Below, piece by piece: positions 24,228 to 36,660 of a DNA stretch of 64,000 bases. The translations under genes and the position numbers were made by a program. Each line of letters starts with the position of its first letter. Position 1 is the first letter of the stretch. The stretch lies in NCBI GenBank assembly GCA_009741485.1, contig CM019229.1:3134855-3198854 (forward strand). Reading direction: 5' to 3'. The notes under the pieces are model-generated. The model searched no databases. It saw only the letters and a list, made by a program, of their open reading frames with translations, and was not told the origin of the DNA. The stretch comes from Malurus cyaneus samueli (Eukaryota; Chordata; Aves; Passeriformes; Maluridae).

Positions 24228-24382
24228 CTGCCCAGAGAAGCTGTGGCTGCCCCTGGATCCCCTGGAAGTGTCCAATATCAGGCTGGATGGGGTTTGGGAT
24301 AGTAGGAGGTGTCCCTGCCTGTGGAACTGGGTGGAATTTAAGGTCCCTTCCAACCCAAACCAGGCTGGGATTCCATGATTTG
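24228..24382 (+). mobile_element. CR1 3' end
   Basis: CCCAGAGAAGCTGTGGCTGC core, TAGTAGGAGGTGTCCCTGCC and the tail AAGGTCCCTTCCAACCCAAA, ending ATTCCATGATT. Confidence 0.9.
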
Positions 24383-24907
24383 AGTGTATCCCGACAAAGC
24401 CCAGGGAGCTGGGTCTGAGCAGAGGAGCCTGGAGTGCTCTGACGTGGGCAAACAGCTCATCCCAGAGCAGGAATGGAGAGAACTGGACGGGGAAAAGGTG
24501 ACTCAGAGGCAGGAGGGGACAGCAGGAGGGCAGAGGGGGTACGGATGGAGGGACACCACGGGGATGCAGGATGCACCAGCGCCTCCCTGCACGGAGACAA
24601 ACGGGAGCTGCAGGAGACACGGCACAACCTGTCCCCCTGTGCCACGGCAAAGGTGACAGCAGCTGGGCTCTCAAGTAGTGGCACTTATGCAAATCAATGC
24701 AGATCGATGCATAATTATGGTGATTGCACACATTTAGCCCCAAGGCGGCAGGAAGCCCTCGTCCCTTTCACCTGGAAAGGTCAGGTGAAATCGTAGCTCC
24801 AGCACCTTTTCCCGGAGCCCTCCAAGGGCTGACACCTCCCCCTCCTCGCTCTGCAACCTCCCATCCCTCCGAGCTGGTCCCTGCCCAGCACAGTGCACAG
24901 GCGAGCC

Positions 24908-24962
24908 CGGGATAATCAGCAAAGAGCAGCAAACTCGGGATAATCAGCAAAGAGCAGCAAGC
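24908..24962 (+). repeat. Tandem repeat, 28-bp unit x2
   Basis: CGGGATAATCAGCAAAGAGC followed by AGCAA(A/G)CT occurs twice head to tail. Confidence 0.85.
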
Positions 24963-25559
24963 TCCACATAATTGTGGAAACAAAACCACCCCAAAGGTGT
25001 TTGGGTGCTTTCAGGGCAGGGGAGAGGCACAAGGGAAATGCAGATTGAAGCACTGCCCTTGCTCTCTGGGGTCTTCTCTTTCTGCTCTACACCAGGCAAA
25101 GATGAAAGGAGTGATGTGAAGCACCAGCAAGGCCACATTGTCTAAACGGGGTTAATTCCTTGGTGCAAAACTTTGAAGAATCAATGGGGGAAGTGAGGAA
25201 GGCTCTGGATTAAGCACCGAGGCAAAGCCTGCACAGAGCAGAGCCCCCTCCAGCCTTCCCTGCCAGCACCTCCCACCCCGAGGGGCTCAGAGGAGATTCC
25301 CGAGCCCAGCATCAGCAGCTCCTCCAAGGCTTCACCTGGATTTCACAAACACTTGGTGCTGGTGACAGGGAGAACTCCCAGAGCATCCAGCCCACAGAAC
25401 CCACAGCAAATCACAGCAGCAGATGCTTTGTCACTTGAAGCGAGGGCATTTAGAGCTGAATAATCTCCGTGGCATTGAGGAAAGTGTCAAGAAAATCCAT
25501 TGTCTTCCCTGAGGACAGGAGAACTGGCTAAAGGATATTTTAATTCACTGCTTCTGATG

Positions 25560-25880
25560 CTTTTGTTTTCTTCCAGTGGCCACTAGAAGGAAATTAGCTT
25601 TCATCCTTCAGGTTATTTTATCAATTTCTCTGCTGAGGCAAAACTGTTTATTTACAAGGAGCCCACTCAATAACATCGACGCCGTGAGATCTCCAGGATG
25701 CCCTGACAATGCTCCCCCTGATGAACGAGGCAGTGCTGGTGCCAAGTCCTCTCATCCTTGCATTATGACGAGAGGAGAGATTGAGGCCCTCGTTGCAATC
25801 TTTTTCCTCAGTATAATGTCGTTTGATTTCATTAGGGCCGATTGTGATTTGCTGGTGAAATGAAGGGAAACAGATGAATG
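25560..25880. promoter_or_regulatory. Candidate conserved non-coding element in WHRN intron 1
   Basis: The sequence is unique, about half A+T, and keeps scattered CpGs (ATCGACGCCGTG, ATGACGAG, ATGTCGTTT, GGCCGATTG) outside any CpG island. Long frames are open on both strands (95 and 89 codons) without a recognisable domain. Kept CpGs in unique intronic DNA suggest constraint, but this is inference. Confidence 0.25.
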
Positions 25881-28559
25881 GCTGAAGAATTCTCCCACCG
25901 GGGATAATCAGGCACAAGCGACTCGTAACGCAGGTGGGACAGCTAAACCCACGTTCCCACAGCCCCCGGCTGCCTGGGCAGGTTCATCCCAGCCCAGGTC
26001 ACACCAGGCATTCATTAATAATTAATTGGGAAGCTCAGATGAGCTCACAGTGACGGGGGAGCAGCACCTCAGCCCCGTGGGCAGCTCCAGGTGAGTCCAG
26101 CACTCAAACCTGCTCCACCACAGCTCCAGATGTGCCCCTGGGACCAGGAGCATCCCTTGCCACATCTCTTCCCTGGTCGGCGGAGTAAAGAATTTTAAAT
26201 GCAGATACTCCAACGAGAGTGACACTTTCCTAGAGAGGAGATCCTGGTGCCTTTGCACTTTCCACCCTCTCCCTCCAAGCTCAGCTGACCACAGCAGATG
26301 AAATGGAAACTGCAGGCAGGACAGAAGGACAGAGCAGGAGCCACTTTTAAGCTGTGAGCCCTTTTTTGAGCCCAGTTCTTGGAGTTTTGGTTTCTAAGCA
26401 GATGCAGAGATGAAGGGAGAGATCACCACTCCAGCTCTCGGGGTTGATGCCAGTCACATCCTCCTTCTCCATGCTCCAGCTCCCTGAGCTCCCTGGGGAA
26501 GGGGAGAAGTTTCAAGCCTCTTTCTTTAGTGCCTTCTAAAAATACAGAGGCAGCGATAAGCAGGCAGCAGTTAAAGGAACACGGCTGATATCCTCACAGA
26601 ACCAGTGATCAATGGTTGCCTTCATTCCTCACTCATCCCAGCCGGGGCTGGGGGTGAGCATCCCCAGCTCCAAGGACCTGCAAGGGTCAAAACCTGAACC
26701 AACTCAGCTGCAGCCGTTCCTCTGAGCTGTGGTGATAAATAAGCAGTGCCAAGTCACGATAATCAATTAATTAAGCATCACGAGAAACAAGGAAATGGAA
26801 TTTGCTTTATTGTAAACTGTCTGGAAAGGAAAATGGCTCTAAATATGTTTGTGAGGCTCAGTGCTGCACATCTCTGCTGTCATTTCTCAGAGATCTTTTA
26901 GCAATCCCACACCTGGGGCCCCTTTCTGCCTCTTGTGAAATATTACAGCCTCTGAAGAGATTGCCTTGTTTGCCAGCGTGGAAAAACCACAGTAACAGGA
27001 CATAAAAGGAATTTACATCTCATTTTAATTATTGTTAAATGCCCACTTGACACTTGCACGGGAGCGGGAGATGGAAAGGCTGGAAGGGAGTGAAACAGTG
27101 CTGGAACAGAGAGATGGTGGTGGCTGGGGATGAGATCCCCCTTTATTGGGGGGTGTGATGTGATGAGATCCCCCTGGATGTGATCCCCTCCCATCCAGGA
27201 GACACAAGGACACACAGCACAGGCTGGCAGTGCCACATGCTGGATCCCTCTGCGCTGTCAGCCACAGCTCTGCCTCATCCCAAGCTTTTCCCTGCCCTCA
27301 GCCTCTTTCCACAGCTGAAAAACCCAAGGCAGGGCACTTGAACTACTCCAGTTCCTTCAGAATAAACTCAGTTCCAGCCCAGTGACAGCAAAACCACCAC
27401 AGATTTGCACCAACACCAAAAAAATGGAATTTTCCAGGCTCAGCACATACAAATTCATGGAGTTTTGGTGGTTTTGGTGGAGCTGATCCAGGTTTGCTGT
27501 CAGCAGGAGCAGCAGGGCCAATGGTGGAACCAGTGCAGCTCTTTGAGGCTGGTGTAGCTCATTAAGCCAAATCCTAAATCAGGAATGATCCATCTTTCCA
27601 CTCTCTCTCATACCATTCCTCCCTAGATGTCCTTTTATTCAAAGGACACAAAAATGCACTGCAAAGCAGCAAAAGTAAGTGGTGAGGGGGAAAGGGAGTG
27701 TGAATTTAATGCCATCCCCAGAGTATTGGAGAAACACCTCCCCGGGTAACATTTTGATGGTCTAAAGCCACAAACGCCTTGATTTTAAATCCTCTGGATA
27801 AAATACGGTAATTTATCAATAAAACTTTCAGCACAACTGCTAAAATATAGCAGTTATACTACATATGTAGTAAAATAAATATATATAGAGTGTATAGACA
27901 CAGTATAATGTCCTAAATAATGAGGTTGATAAAAGCCAAGCGAGCTCTGAAATTATGGCAGACAACACAAACTTCTCCACTTACCCCATAATTCAAACGC
28001 TGGTGATCTTTTGCTAAAGTGCACTGCTGAATGCTGCAATGATGGAGCTGTAATTGTAATGGAGTCATTTAATTTGGATTTGGATGAAACAGCCGAGTGC
28101 GGAGCAGACAAGGCATAAAACTCCCGTGCTCACATAAAGGTTAGGAAGCTGGTCATTAAGGGAATTGATTTGGAGTGCTGAGGTAATCCTGTGGTTGGAG
28201 TCAGAAAGCCACTTTTTATCTAATTTACACTGAAACATCTGCAAACACCACCGGTTACAGGCCACCAGTGAATTTTGAGCTGGGGCATCACGCAGGTCAC
28301 TGCTTGTGTTTTCTTTGCCCAGCGTTGTGGCTCATCTGCTGCTGGGATTTCACTTCGGGTACATCACTGAAAACACCGGGAGTGAACAGGAATTGCTGCT
28401 ACCCCACTGCCAGCACCTCTCTCCTCCTCGAGAGGAGGGATAAAAGCAGCTGGGCTGCTCTAGACACGCACGGAAAGGCAACACAGATACTTTCCTTGTG
28501 AAAGGAGCGCAGTGGCTGCCGTGGGAATGCTCGTCCAAGGCTGCACAAACAAACCCAGA

Positions 28560-28890
28560 CGTTGTATTTATTCCCTGCTCCGCCTGAGCAGCTGCCACAG
28601 CCACAGCCGGGCACCTCGAGCAGCCCGACGGGCACAAAGCAGATCTGTGGCTCGGGAACTTTGTCACGCTCAGCCCGGCGAGCGCGATGTGCCCGGGAGC
28701 CTTCCCGAGCCCTGCGCTCGCCCCCGAGAAGGAGCTCTGACAAGTTGAGTGGCCACAGCAGGCTGTGTGTGTGATGGAGAGCAGGGCTGGCCCGGACAGA
28801 CAGCTCCTGGCCGCGGGACAGGCGGCGGGGAAGTGCGGGACGGGAGCTGAGCTTTGATCAGACGCGTTCTGACTCGGGGAGCTCAGCACA
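28560..28890. promoter_or_regulatory. Small CpG-rich patch in WHRN intron 1
   Basis: It has raised CpG density (CCCGACGGGC, CCCGGCGAGCGCGATG, GGCCGCGGGACAGGCGGCGG) about 2.5 kb inside intron 1. It may be an enhancer or a secondary promoter; no exon with an open frame and splice sites is evident. Confidence 0.3.
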
Positions 28891-29045
28891 GCCCCTCCTC
28901 TGAAGCAGCAGGCAGCGTCTGAGAGATCAGCCACACAGCCACGGGGCTGTGCTAACAAAGTCTCTCTCCTCAGCTTCCTCTGTTTGATCCCGAATACAGT
29001 GAATGAATTCCAGAACCAAACACAGCTCTGCTAAAATGTTGTTTA

Positions 29046-29175
29046 TCACAGAACAGTCTGAGCTGGAAGGCATCACAAGGATTATTGAATCCAGCCCGTA
29101 AGTGAACAGCCAATAAAGGGATCAAATCCCCAATCCTGGGGTTATGACTGAGCTGATGTTCCTCTTCCACTGACC
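29046..29175 (-). mobile_element. CR1-like 3' fragment (minus)
   Basis: ATCACAGAACAGTCTGAGCT, GGAAGGCATCACAAGG and ATTGAATCCAGCCC are the reverse of a CR1 3' end, followed by CAAATCCCCAATCCTGGGG. It is old and diverged. The stretch 29,176-30,839 holds nothing I recognise. Confidence 0.6.
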
Positions 29176-30839
29176 CTCGACAGGGTGTCACCAGTGAGGT
29201 TTGCTCAGATCACAGCCAGAGGCCTTTGCAGAGCTGTCAATGCACCCAGCCCGAACCCCAGATCCCAGATTTCAATGGAAAGGAGAGCACGGGATCAATC
29301 CACCCATCATCACCTCCTGTCCCTGCAGCTCTGACACTCTGAACGACACCCACAACATCAGGCTGAGCTATTTGTACCTGAAACCTTCAAATGCTGCCCT
29401 TGAGCATCACTGAACTCGATCTGCCTTCATTTCCCCCTCCCAAATGCAGCGTGTGAGGGCAAATGAACACTTGGTTCATTTTAGAATCTCTGAAGGATTT
29501 ATTAGAGCTGTGCTGTAAATCACTCAACGACTCTTCCCAAGCAAAATGTTTCCACATTTTGTTTCCACACATTTTTATGAAACATCACAACGTGGATTCA
29601 TAAAAACTCTTCCCAGAAGTAACCCAGGAGCTCAAGAAAGGGCCAGCACAGTGCAAGTGATGAATTTGTTGTTGAAAGAAGTTCAGCTCACAAGGAGACA
29701 ATTTCTGAGCTGCTTTTTCCTATCAGGATCATATTAACAAAATATAGCTCTTGGCAAGCCACATCCTCCAGGAATTATTTCTGTGCAGGAAGCACTTAGT
29801 TTCACTCAAAATTAATAATGTCTAAAAGGCATCAATTACATTATATTCGAGAACAAACAGAAAGTGATGTGAATTACCCAGCAGAGTGGGATGAATTGGA
29901 GATGAAGTCATGGAGCAGAGCAGAGCAAAGCCTTCCTGACTGACACTTGGTTCCTCTCTATCTCAACGCCACAACCAAAATTTGGAGGTTTGCAATCTCC
30001 AAGGCACGAAATTGCAGAGTAACAACCGAAAGCTTACACTGTTGCTGTCCTATCATTAGGAACAAGAAAAAAGGAATTCCTACAAATCTTTCCTCTGGTC
30101 TCAGAATTACCAGGGACTCATTTCCAGCCTGGAAGTTGTGCCCTTGCCCGGGGCACTGATTTAAAGCCGGGGCAGGGAACACACAGGGGTCGGCAGGGAA
30201 GAACTGTTCAAAGCTGTGCGAGATGAATGCGCTGTCAGAGGAACGCTCCGCATGGAACAGGCTCCCAGCAGAACCACTTTAGCTTATCATGGAAAAATTA
30301 AAGCGCAAACAGCTGGAGAACAGCCTCGTCACGCCAGATCCCAGCTCTCCATACGCTGCCTACAAATTGCTGCTCGGAAAGTCGATTCTCCAGCTCGATA
30401 GGTTTGTGCCTCGGGAACGCTCCGAGCGGAGCCCACCAGCCACGAGATCACCTCTGGGAAGGGTTTGGGTCACTCAAACAGGGATTTGCTTCAAACCACC
30501 GCGTTTTAGGTGAAAATCCTACAGTTTATGGAGCTCTCCCCGCACATTAAAGCTTTTATCGACAGACCCCATGCTGTTATGGACCACAACAGGTCTCCAG
30601 GGCATGTGGAGCAGGGCTGGGAGAGTGGGAGCCCTTCAGTTGGGTAATCGTTCTCCTTCTCCCCCAGGAATATTCAGAGGGGGATCGGGGATGTGCTCTG
30701 GGCACAGTGCAGCCTTGAGGGGATAGTTCTGCTTCTCCGTGCCTCAGTTTCCCCATCTTTGCGAGGACAAACCCGCTAGAGCGGCTGGAGTACATTCATT
30801 AAAACCCGGCTCCCGCTGATTTCCAGCTTCCACGAGCTT

Positions 30840-32480
30840 GCCCAGCTGCAAGCGAGCACACGAGCAGCACCGCTGCGTTTCAGAGACGCGACAGAAGAGC
30901 AGGACGAGCCTGCCGTGCCCAGAGCCACCCCGGCAGCTCGGTCCCTGCCGGGCCATCACCGGGCACCGCTGTTCCCACCGCAAACTTTCCGCCCGGGCTC
31001 CGCGCAAGGCTGGTCCCGCACGGTGTCGCCGGCGCGATGCGAGCCCGGAGCGGCTCCGCTCCGCCGAGGGCTGCGGGTTCCCAGCGCCGCGTCCCGGACA
31101 GCGGCACCGGGGGATCCGGTCCCACCGGCTGATGGGGATGGAGCCCAGGAGGGACGAGGCTGGACGGGGCGCACGGGAACAAGACCCAGGCAGGCAAGGA
31201 AGGAGCGGGAGGACACGGACCGGCACCAGAGAGGCAGAGCGGGACGGGGCGCGCAGCGGAGCCCGGGACAAGGCGGGATGGAGGAAACAACCACCGGAGC
31301 CCTTGCGGAGCCGCCTTACCTTGACCGCTTCGGCGTGGGTCACTCTGTCCAGGGACTTGCCGTTGACCCCCAGGATCTGATCGCCGACGCGCAGCCCCTC
31401 CCGCTCGGCCAGGGAGCCCGGTTCCACCAGCGACACGTAGATGCCCACGCCGTGCTCGGCGCCGCCGCGGATGCTGAAGCCCAGACCCTCATGGGCTTTG
31501 CTCCGGCGCAGCGTCACCTGCCGCAGCTCGCCCGGGACCACCGGCGCGGGGCGGGGGGCGGCGGGGGCGCGGGCGGCGGCAGGTAGGGTCCTCGGCCGTG
31601 TACTGGTCGAAGAGGAGCTGTCGGAGCGCGCAGGACGAGGCGCAGCAGCGGCAGCAGCTGCCGCCGGCGGGCCCGTCGAGCAGGCGCGCAGGGAGCGCAC
31701 CAGGTCGCAGACGTTGCGGCGGCCGTGGTAGGCGTTGAGGCAGAGGATGAAGCGCTCCCGCTCCCCTCGCTCAGCAGCGCCTGAGCGCCTGTGCAGCCGC
31801 CGCACGTTCGCCGAGACGGCCGCGGACCGGCCCCGGCGCTGAGCCCAGCGAGCCCGACGAGGAGGAGGAGGAGTGCACGGACACGCCGTCCAGCTCCGCG
31901 CTCACGCCGCGGCACCGGCACCGCGCCGGGGACGGAGCGCTCGGAGCGCGCCGCGCCGGGCAGGAGCGAGCCGGGCAGGAGCGCAGCCCCCCGGGCAGCC
32001 CCGATGCCGGCCGGCCCCGCCGCCCCTGCACCTGTCCGTGCGCTCGCCGGCGCTCCCAGGAAGTGACGCGCCGCGGTTGCCGGGAGACGGGTTATACAGA
32101 GCGGCCCCGGCGCGGGACCGACCCCCCCGCTCCGCCCCAGCGCCCGCCCCCGCGGGACCCGCAATTAGCGCGCCCGCTCATCAGCGCTCATCAGCGGCGC
32201 GCCTGCCCCGGGCCGAGCCCTGCCCGCGCCTCAGCGCCGGTGGGAGCTGCGCAGGGTGGAAAGTCCTGCCGTTCTTCCTCAGCCCTCCCGGGCTGGACCG
32301 CTCTTCCCCAGCGCGTCCATCCCGCGGTACAGCTTGCTCAGCTTCCCGCCAGCCCAGCATGGCGAGGACGCTGGGGATGGAGGGCACGCGGCAGAGGACA
32401 CTCGGGAGGGATCGGTTTACAGTGAGAACAGCCTGCCCCGGCACACGGAGCCGTTACCTGACCCGCGGGGCTGTTTTTCC
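30840..32480. promoter_or_regulatory. CpG island at WHRN 5' end
   Basis: CpG dinucleotides and G/C runs are dense from about 30,840 to 32,480, against a CpG-poor background on both sides. The island covers WHRN exon 1, the start of intron 1 and the presumed 5' UTR above 31,905. No TATA box is obvious and no start site can be fixed from sequence alone. The divergent side faces the 24-kb intergenic region, so antisense transcription is possible but not shown. Confidence 0.75.
31320..31905 (-). CDS. WHRN: Whirlin, coding exon 1 (HHD and start of PDZ1), frame-broken
   Basis: Whirlin is a PDZ scaffold at stereocilia tips and ankle links and at the photoreceptor periciliary membrane, where it binds Usher type 2 proteins and myosin XVa (family knowledge). 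The minus strand shows the N-terminal pattern AELDGVSV plus a Ser run, then ANVRRLH, ALLSEG, RFILCLNAYHGRRNV and RRQLLPLLRLVL (harmonin-homology domain), QYTAED, and KAHEGLGFSIRGGAEHGVG with the carboxylate-binding GLGF loop of PDZ1. It ends at THAEAVK, AAG followed by GTAAGG (donor 31,319-31,314). These blocks lie in all three frames: about nine single-base losses and one further shift must be assumed for one continuous reading. The family's Met position reads GTG at 31,905-31,903; an in-frame ATG lies 42 codons upstream at 32,031. Exons 2 and 3 are intact, so I read the breaks as sequencing errors in GC-rich DNA, not as a pseudogene. Confidence 0.9.
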
Positions 32481-32692
32481 ATTGCCCGGCGTGCCAGGTG
32501 TGGGATTGTTGTTACCTCACGGTGCTGCTCACTAGAAATGCTGAGTTACGGTGCTGCGGATGCACCCATTCAGCCCAGCATCTCAGCACAGGCTTTGTTT
32601 TAATCACACCTAAACGAAATTCAGGCACATTTGTTATTGACAGGGTGTTGAAGGATTTATGATTGGGGGGACAGTTTTTAAAAAGGAGTGAT

Positions 32693-32915
32693 TTCAATTG
32701 GATCTTGGGAAGAAATTGTTCCTAAGAACTGAGTGAGGGTGGACAGGCCCTGGCACAGGGTGCCCAGAGAAGCTGTGGCTGCCCCTGGATCCCTTTGAGT
32801 GCCCAAGGCCAGGCTGGACATTGGGGCTGGGAGCAGTGGAAGGTGTCCTTGCCATGGCAGGAGTGTGATGGGATGATCTGTAAGGTCCCTTCCAACCCAA
32901 ACCATTCCATGATGT
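32693..32915 (+). mobile_element. CR1 3' end beside the WHRN CpG island
   Basis: GAAGAAATTGTTCCTAAGAA, CCCAGAGAAGCTGTGGCTGC, CCAAGGCCAGGCTGGACATT and AAGGTCCCTTCCAACCCAAA. It lies about 800 bases upstream of the WHRN coding start. The following 32,916-34,377 shows no gene. Confidence 0.92.
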
Positions 32916-34377
32916 TGGGCTTGGAGTTCACCCCAAACTCACAACAATTTAACCCATCCTTGTTTAGCAAACCCAGACAGCACAGAGAAGCCCTTTCTGT
33001 GCGGGATCCTGGTGATCCAGATGCTATCAGGGCAAACCTGGATGGGTGGGATTCAGGGGAGCATGTTCCCACCTGGGGTGCTGCTGCACATCTAACCACC
33101 CTCTCCTCTGCCTCCACACCCATAACTTGTGACCTCAGACCCAAAGGAGAAGCATCAGGATCAGGAGTCGGTGCAGAAATCCAGGGACTTGGATTTCTGG
33201 TTGCTGGATGAATTATTTCTCACTACGTGAGGTTTCAGTTTCTTTTATGTGTCTGGAGCGCTGAGCAAAGACTATTTTCCATCTCAGTCATTTGAAATCT
33301 TTCTGTCTTTGTTGAAGTGCCTTCCATCTGCTACAGTAGAGGAGGATTAAACCTAATTCATCAGATGCATCTTGATAGCAGTGGAATTCATTTTGTTCAT
33401 GGATATGATGGAAGAGCTTAAACAGCTGCATTACAAGTAGCTTTATGTATTAAAGCTTTGTTGGCGCTCTCAATGCCTTGTTTAAAACAAAACTAAACAA
33501 AGCAGATTGCTAATTGAAATTCGCGTTCGAACTGCGGGTGATAAATAAGCAGATGGAACAGTTCAACATTACTGGAAAGGAAAGGGACAATATAGGACAG
33601 AGAAGCAAGTGAAAACAAAAATACGCCTACCTCAGCCAAACAAAGTGAGAGAAGGGCAAACAAGGTATTGCAAGTCTCGGGATTGCACTCAAACACTATG
33701 TTAGTGCTCAGTACCCGCTCAGACTCCTCTATTTAAAGCACTGCTGTTCCCACCAGCGCAGTGTCTGAGCTTCTCCAGCCTTTTTTAATCCTACACCAAG
33801 ACTCCAAATGTGTGAACAGGAGCAGATGCAGTGGGAGCTGCTCCTGCTCTGCACTAGCTCCAGGCTGGAGCAGCATATCCATAGCTTCCCTCTCTGGCAG
33901 GGCATGGCAGTGCCCAAAGCAGAGCCCCTGTGGGTGCTGGATGACCAAAACTGCCCAGTGGCGGCACATGGTCCCTGATCTTTTGACCACTACTCCACAA
34001 ACTGTCACAAAGATGGTTTCCCAATCCCAGGATAACTCCAATCCAATGCTGCCTGACAGCAACACACAGAGCATGCACAGGAGTAGCTGCATTTGGGAAT
34101 AATTCTAATTTCTTATTGCCAGTGCAGAGACTGCTCATCCTTGGGGACAGCTCTGAGCCTTCCCTTTGCAGGTGATGCCTCAGAGGAGTTTTACATTAAG
34201 ATTGTTCACACATTGCAAGTTGAATCTTAACCATACTCTGCAGACAGGGGGGTCCCACTGCTTTTCCTTTAGAGAAGAAAGGGATTGAGCTCTTCTCACG
34301 GAAACTCAGGTCTGCAGTGAATCGGAGGGATTTCTGGGAGCTTCATCCTTTCCATCTCTGTAAACACTAAAGCTTGT

Positions 34378-34580
34378 GGCAGGAGGTTTGAACGGGATGA
34401 TCTTTAAGGACCTCCTGACCCAAACCATTGGTGGTGGAGTCTCCATTCCTGGAGGTGTCCAAGGAAGGCCTGGACATGGCACTCAGTGCTCTGGTGTGGG
34501 TGACAAGGAGGGGGGATCAGTCAAAGGTTGAACTAGATGATCTTGGGGGTCTTTTCCAACCTCAGTGATTCTGTGATGAT
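34378..34580 (+). mobile_element. Two consecutive CR1 3' ends
   Basis: One 3' tail (GGGATGATCTTTAAGGACCT) at about 34,393 is followed directly by GGAGGTGTCCAAGGAAGGCC and a second tail (CTAGATGATCTTGGGGGTCT) ending GATTCTGTGAT. The region 34,581-36,544 holds no recognised gene or repeat. Confidence 0.8.
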
Positions 34581-36544
34581 TTGGAAAGGACCTTTGCCAG
34601 GGGTGAGTTGGCAGCAAGTGCTCAGATACAAACAGTATCCCCTGGACACATCCTCTGGAGGCAGGAATAGTGACCACAGAGAGTCCACAATAATTCCTGG
34701 ACAACTCCTGCCTAAACTGAATCTTTGTTAACTGGGAGGACCCGACAGACACTGGCAGTGGAACCTCAGCACCCGCTCACAGTGGAGAGCTCCAGAGCAG
34801 CTGGGCATTGCTCAATTCCCAAACAGCCTTTCAGCTCCAAGCCCTGCCTTGCACAGAGCGCCTCAAGGCCAGCAGGAGCCCAAAAGGTGTTGTGCATGTG
34901 AGTTTTTTAAATCATCCTTGCGGCACGAAATAATCCGATGCGTTTGCTAAGTGCCACCTGAATAAATTGCCTAACCTTTCCGCTTTAATCCGCTGTAATC
35001 ACTTTCCAGAGGCGCTCTTTGAAAAGTGAGCTCCGTGTTTCCAGAGCAGCTGTGCTCCTAATTAAAAGGCACTGTAGCAAGAAGCCAACAAAACCTAATT
35101 CTGCTTGGAAATGCCTTGCTGCAGTTGGAGGACTGAGGTGAACTGTGAGGAGGGCTGGGGAGGAAGCAGCAGCTGCCTGTGCTGCTTAAGAGAGCATTAG
35201 GAGAGGGCTGGCACTCCGGGCTGCCTCTTGGCTAAATCCCTGTTTAGCAGATTGGCTCCCAATCCTCTGTCCCTGGCTGGGCTGGTTTGCACAGCTTGGA
35301 CATGTGCAGGAATCGGCTGAGCACTGCAGCTGAGTGCTCACAGAAGGAGCTGGAGCAGAGGGAAAAGCATCCTGAGGGATTTCCAGCAGAATTCCTGGGT
35401 GTCTTAGGTTCCAGCACCATTCCTCCTGCAGCAAAGCTAAATCCAGCACAGTTCAGGCACAAAGTTCAGGGAGCAGGCTCATGCTGCATCTCTTCAGCAG
35501 CAGATAGAGCAGGCAGAATTTGATTTGAAGGAAAGCTGTAGGAGCAGTGAGAAATCATCATTTCAAGGAGATTTTTTAAGCTCTGCATTACGAGCATAAA
35601 CCCCTCGCAACAGGAATGTTTCCAACGAGTGGAGGGTGCTGTGCTTAATCAGAACAAGTTCAGTTTGACACCTCCCAGCTGGGGCAGATCATGAAGAACA
35701 GGGTCCAAGCAGGCAGAGGGGGTAGGAAATTCTGACTCTCCTTAAATCCTTCAATACCTGCATATCTACAAATCTCCTACTGCTCAGTGCCACCCTCAGA
35801 CTGCACCTGAGCACAGCCAGCCCAAAACAGCTTCATTTGAGTGGGGATTTGGTGGTTTCCATTGGCCAAGGCAAGATCAAAGATGAGAATTTTATCTCCA
35901 AATCATGGAGACATTGTTTCCACGGGTGGAAAGCACAGGATTAGAGTTTATCATTTAGGCAGTCTGGATTAAAAACCTAATCAAATCAAACAGACAACAA
36001 TAGTTTCACCTGTATTCCCAGCAATATTTTGATTTCAAGCCCCAGGAATGCTGTGACACTTATTAAAACTCTAAGTCAAAGCAGCTCACATTAAAACAAA
36101 CCCACATTTGCTCCATTTTCTGATGAAAAAGCCTTTGCAAGGAGCAGAAGTTTCTCCCCGATTTGCCTGCAGTGATCTCTCCACTGTGCCAACACCACTG
36201 AGTGTACCCCTGCATCGCAGAGCCAGATGATTTAAGAGCTGCAATCCTCCTCCCCTCTCCGGCAATTTCTTGCACTTATGCACTCTCCAGTCCTGCCTGA
36301 AATGCCTGAAAGAAAAAGCCACTTGCGTCATCAGCTTCTTTTTTTTCTTTTAATGCCCAGCACAAATCATGGCTAAGTCACGATGTGGGCCTGGGTGTCA
36401 CGGACAGGCAGAGCTGACACTGGCACAGGATCAGGGCAGTGCCTGCTCTCAGATTTGGGCACCTTGGCTGTTCAATTTGGCATTTAAGGACACAGAGCCT
36501 GTTCCTGAGGCTGTCCTTGGGTGGGAGAGGTGAAGTTTAGTGAA

Positions 36545-36660
36545 CCTGATCAGTGGAAGGTGTCCCTGCCCTTGGCTGGGGTTGGAGCTGGATGAGTTTT
36601 AAGGTCCCTTCCAGCACAAACCAGCCTGGGATTCCATGATTCTATGGCCATTGTATGATT
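36545..36660 (+). mobile_element. CR1 3' end, short
   Basis: AGTGGAAGGTGTCCCTGCCC, then TTTTAAGGTCCCTTCCAGCA and ATTCCATGATTCTATGG. Confidence 0.85.

Larger units (their letters stand above)
24963..29045. other. WHRN intron 1, long repeat-poor stretch
   Basis: No CR1 is recognised in about 4 kb, unlike the regions on either side. It includes two candidate regulatory stretches listed separately and a modest CpG cluster at 28,560-28,890. Confidence 0.5.

Noticed and set aside
30744..31313. Continuation of the WHRN exon 1 frame beyond the donor (RRLRKGSGGCFL onward).
   Set aside because: This is read-through of a strong donor (GTAAGG) into intron 1; the family sequence continues in exon 2.
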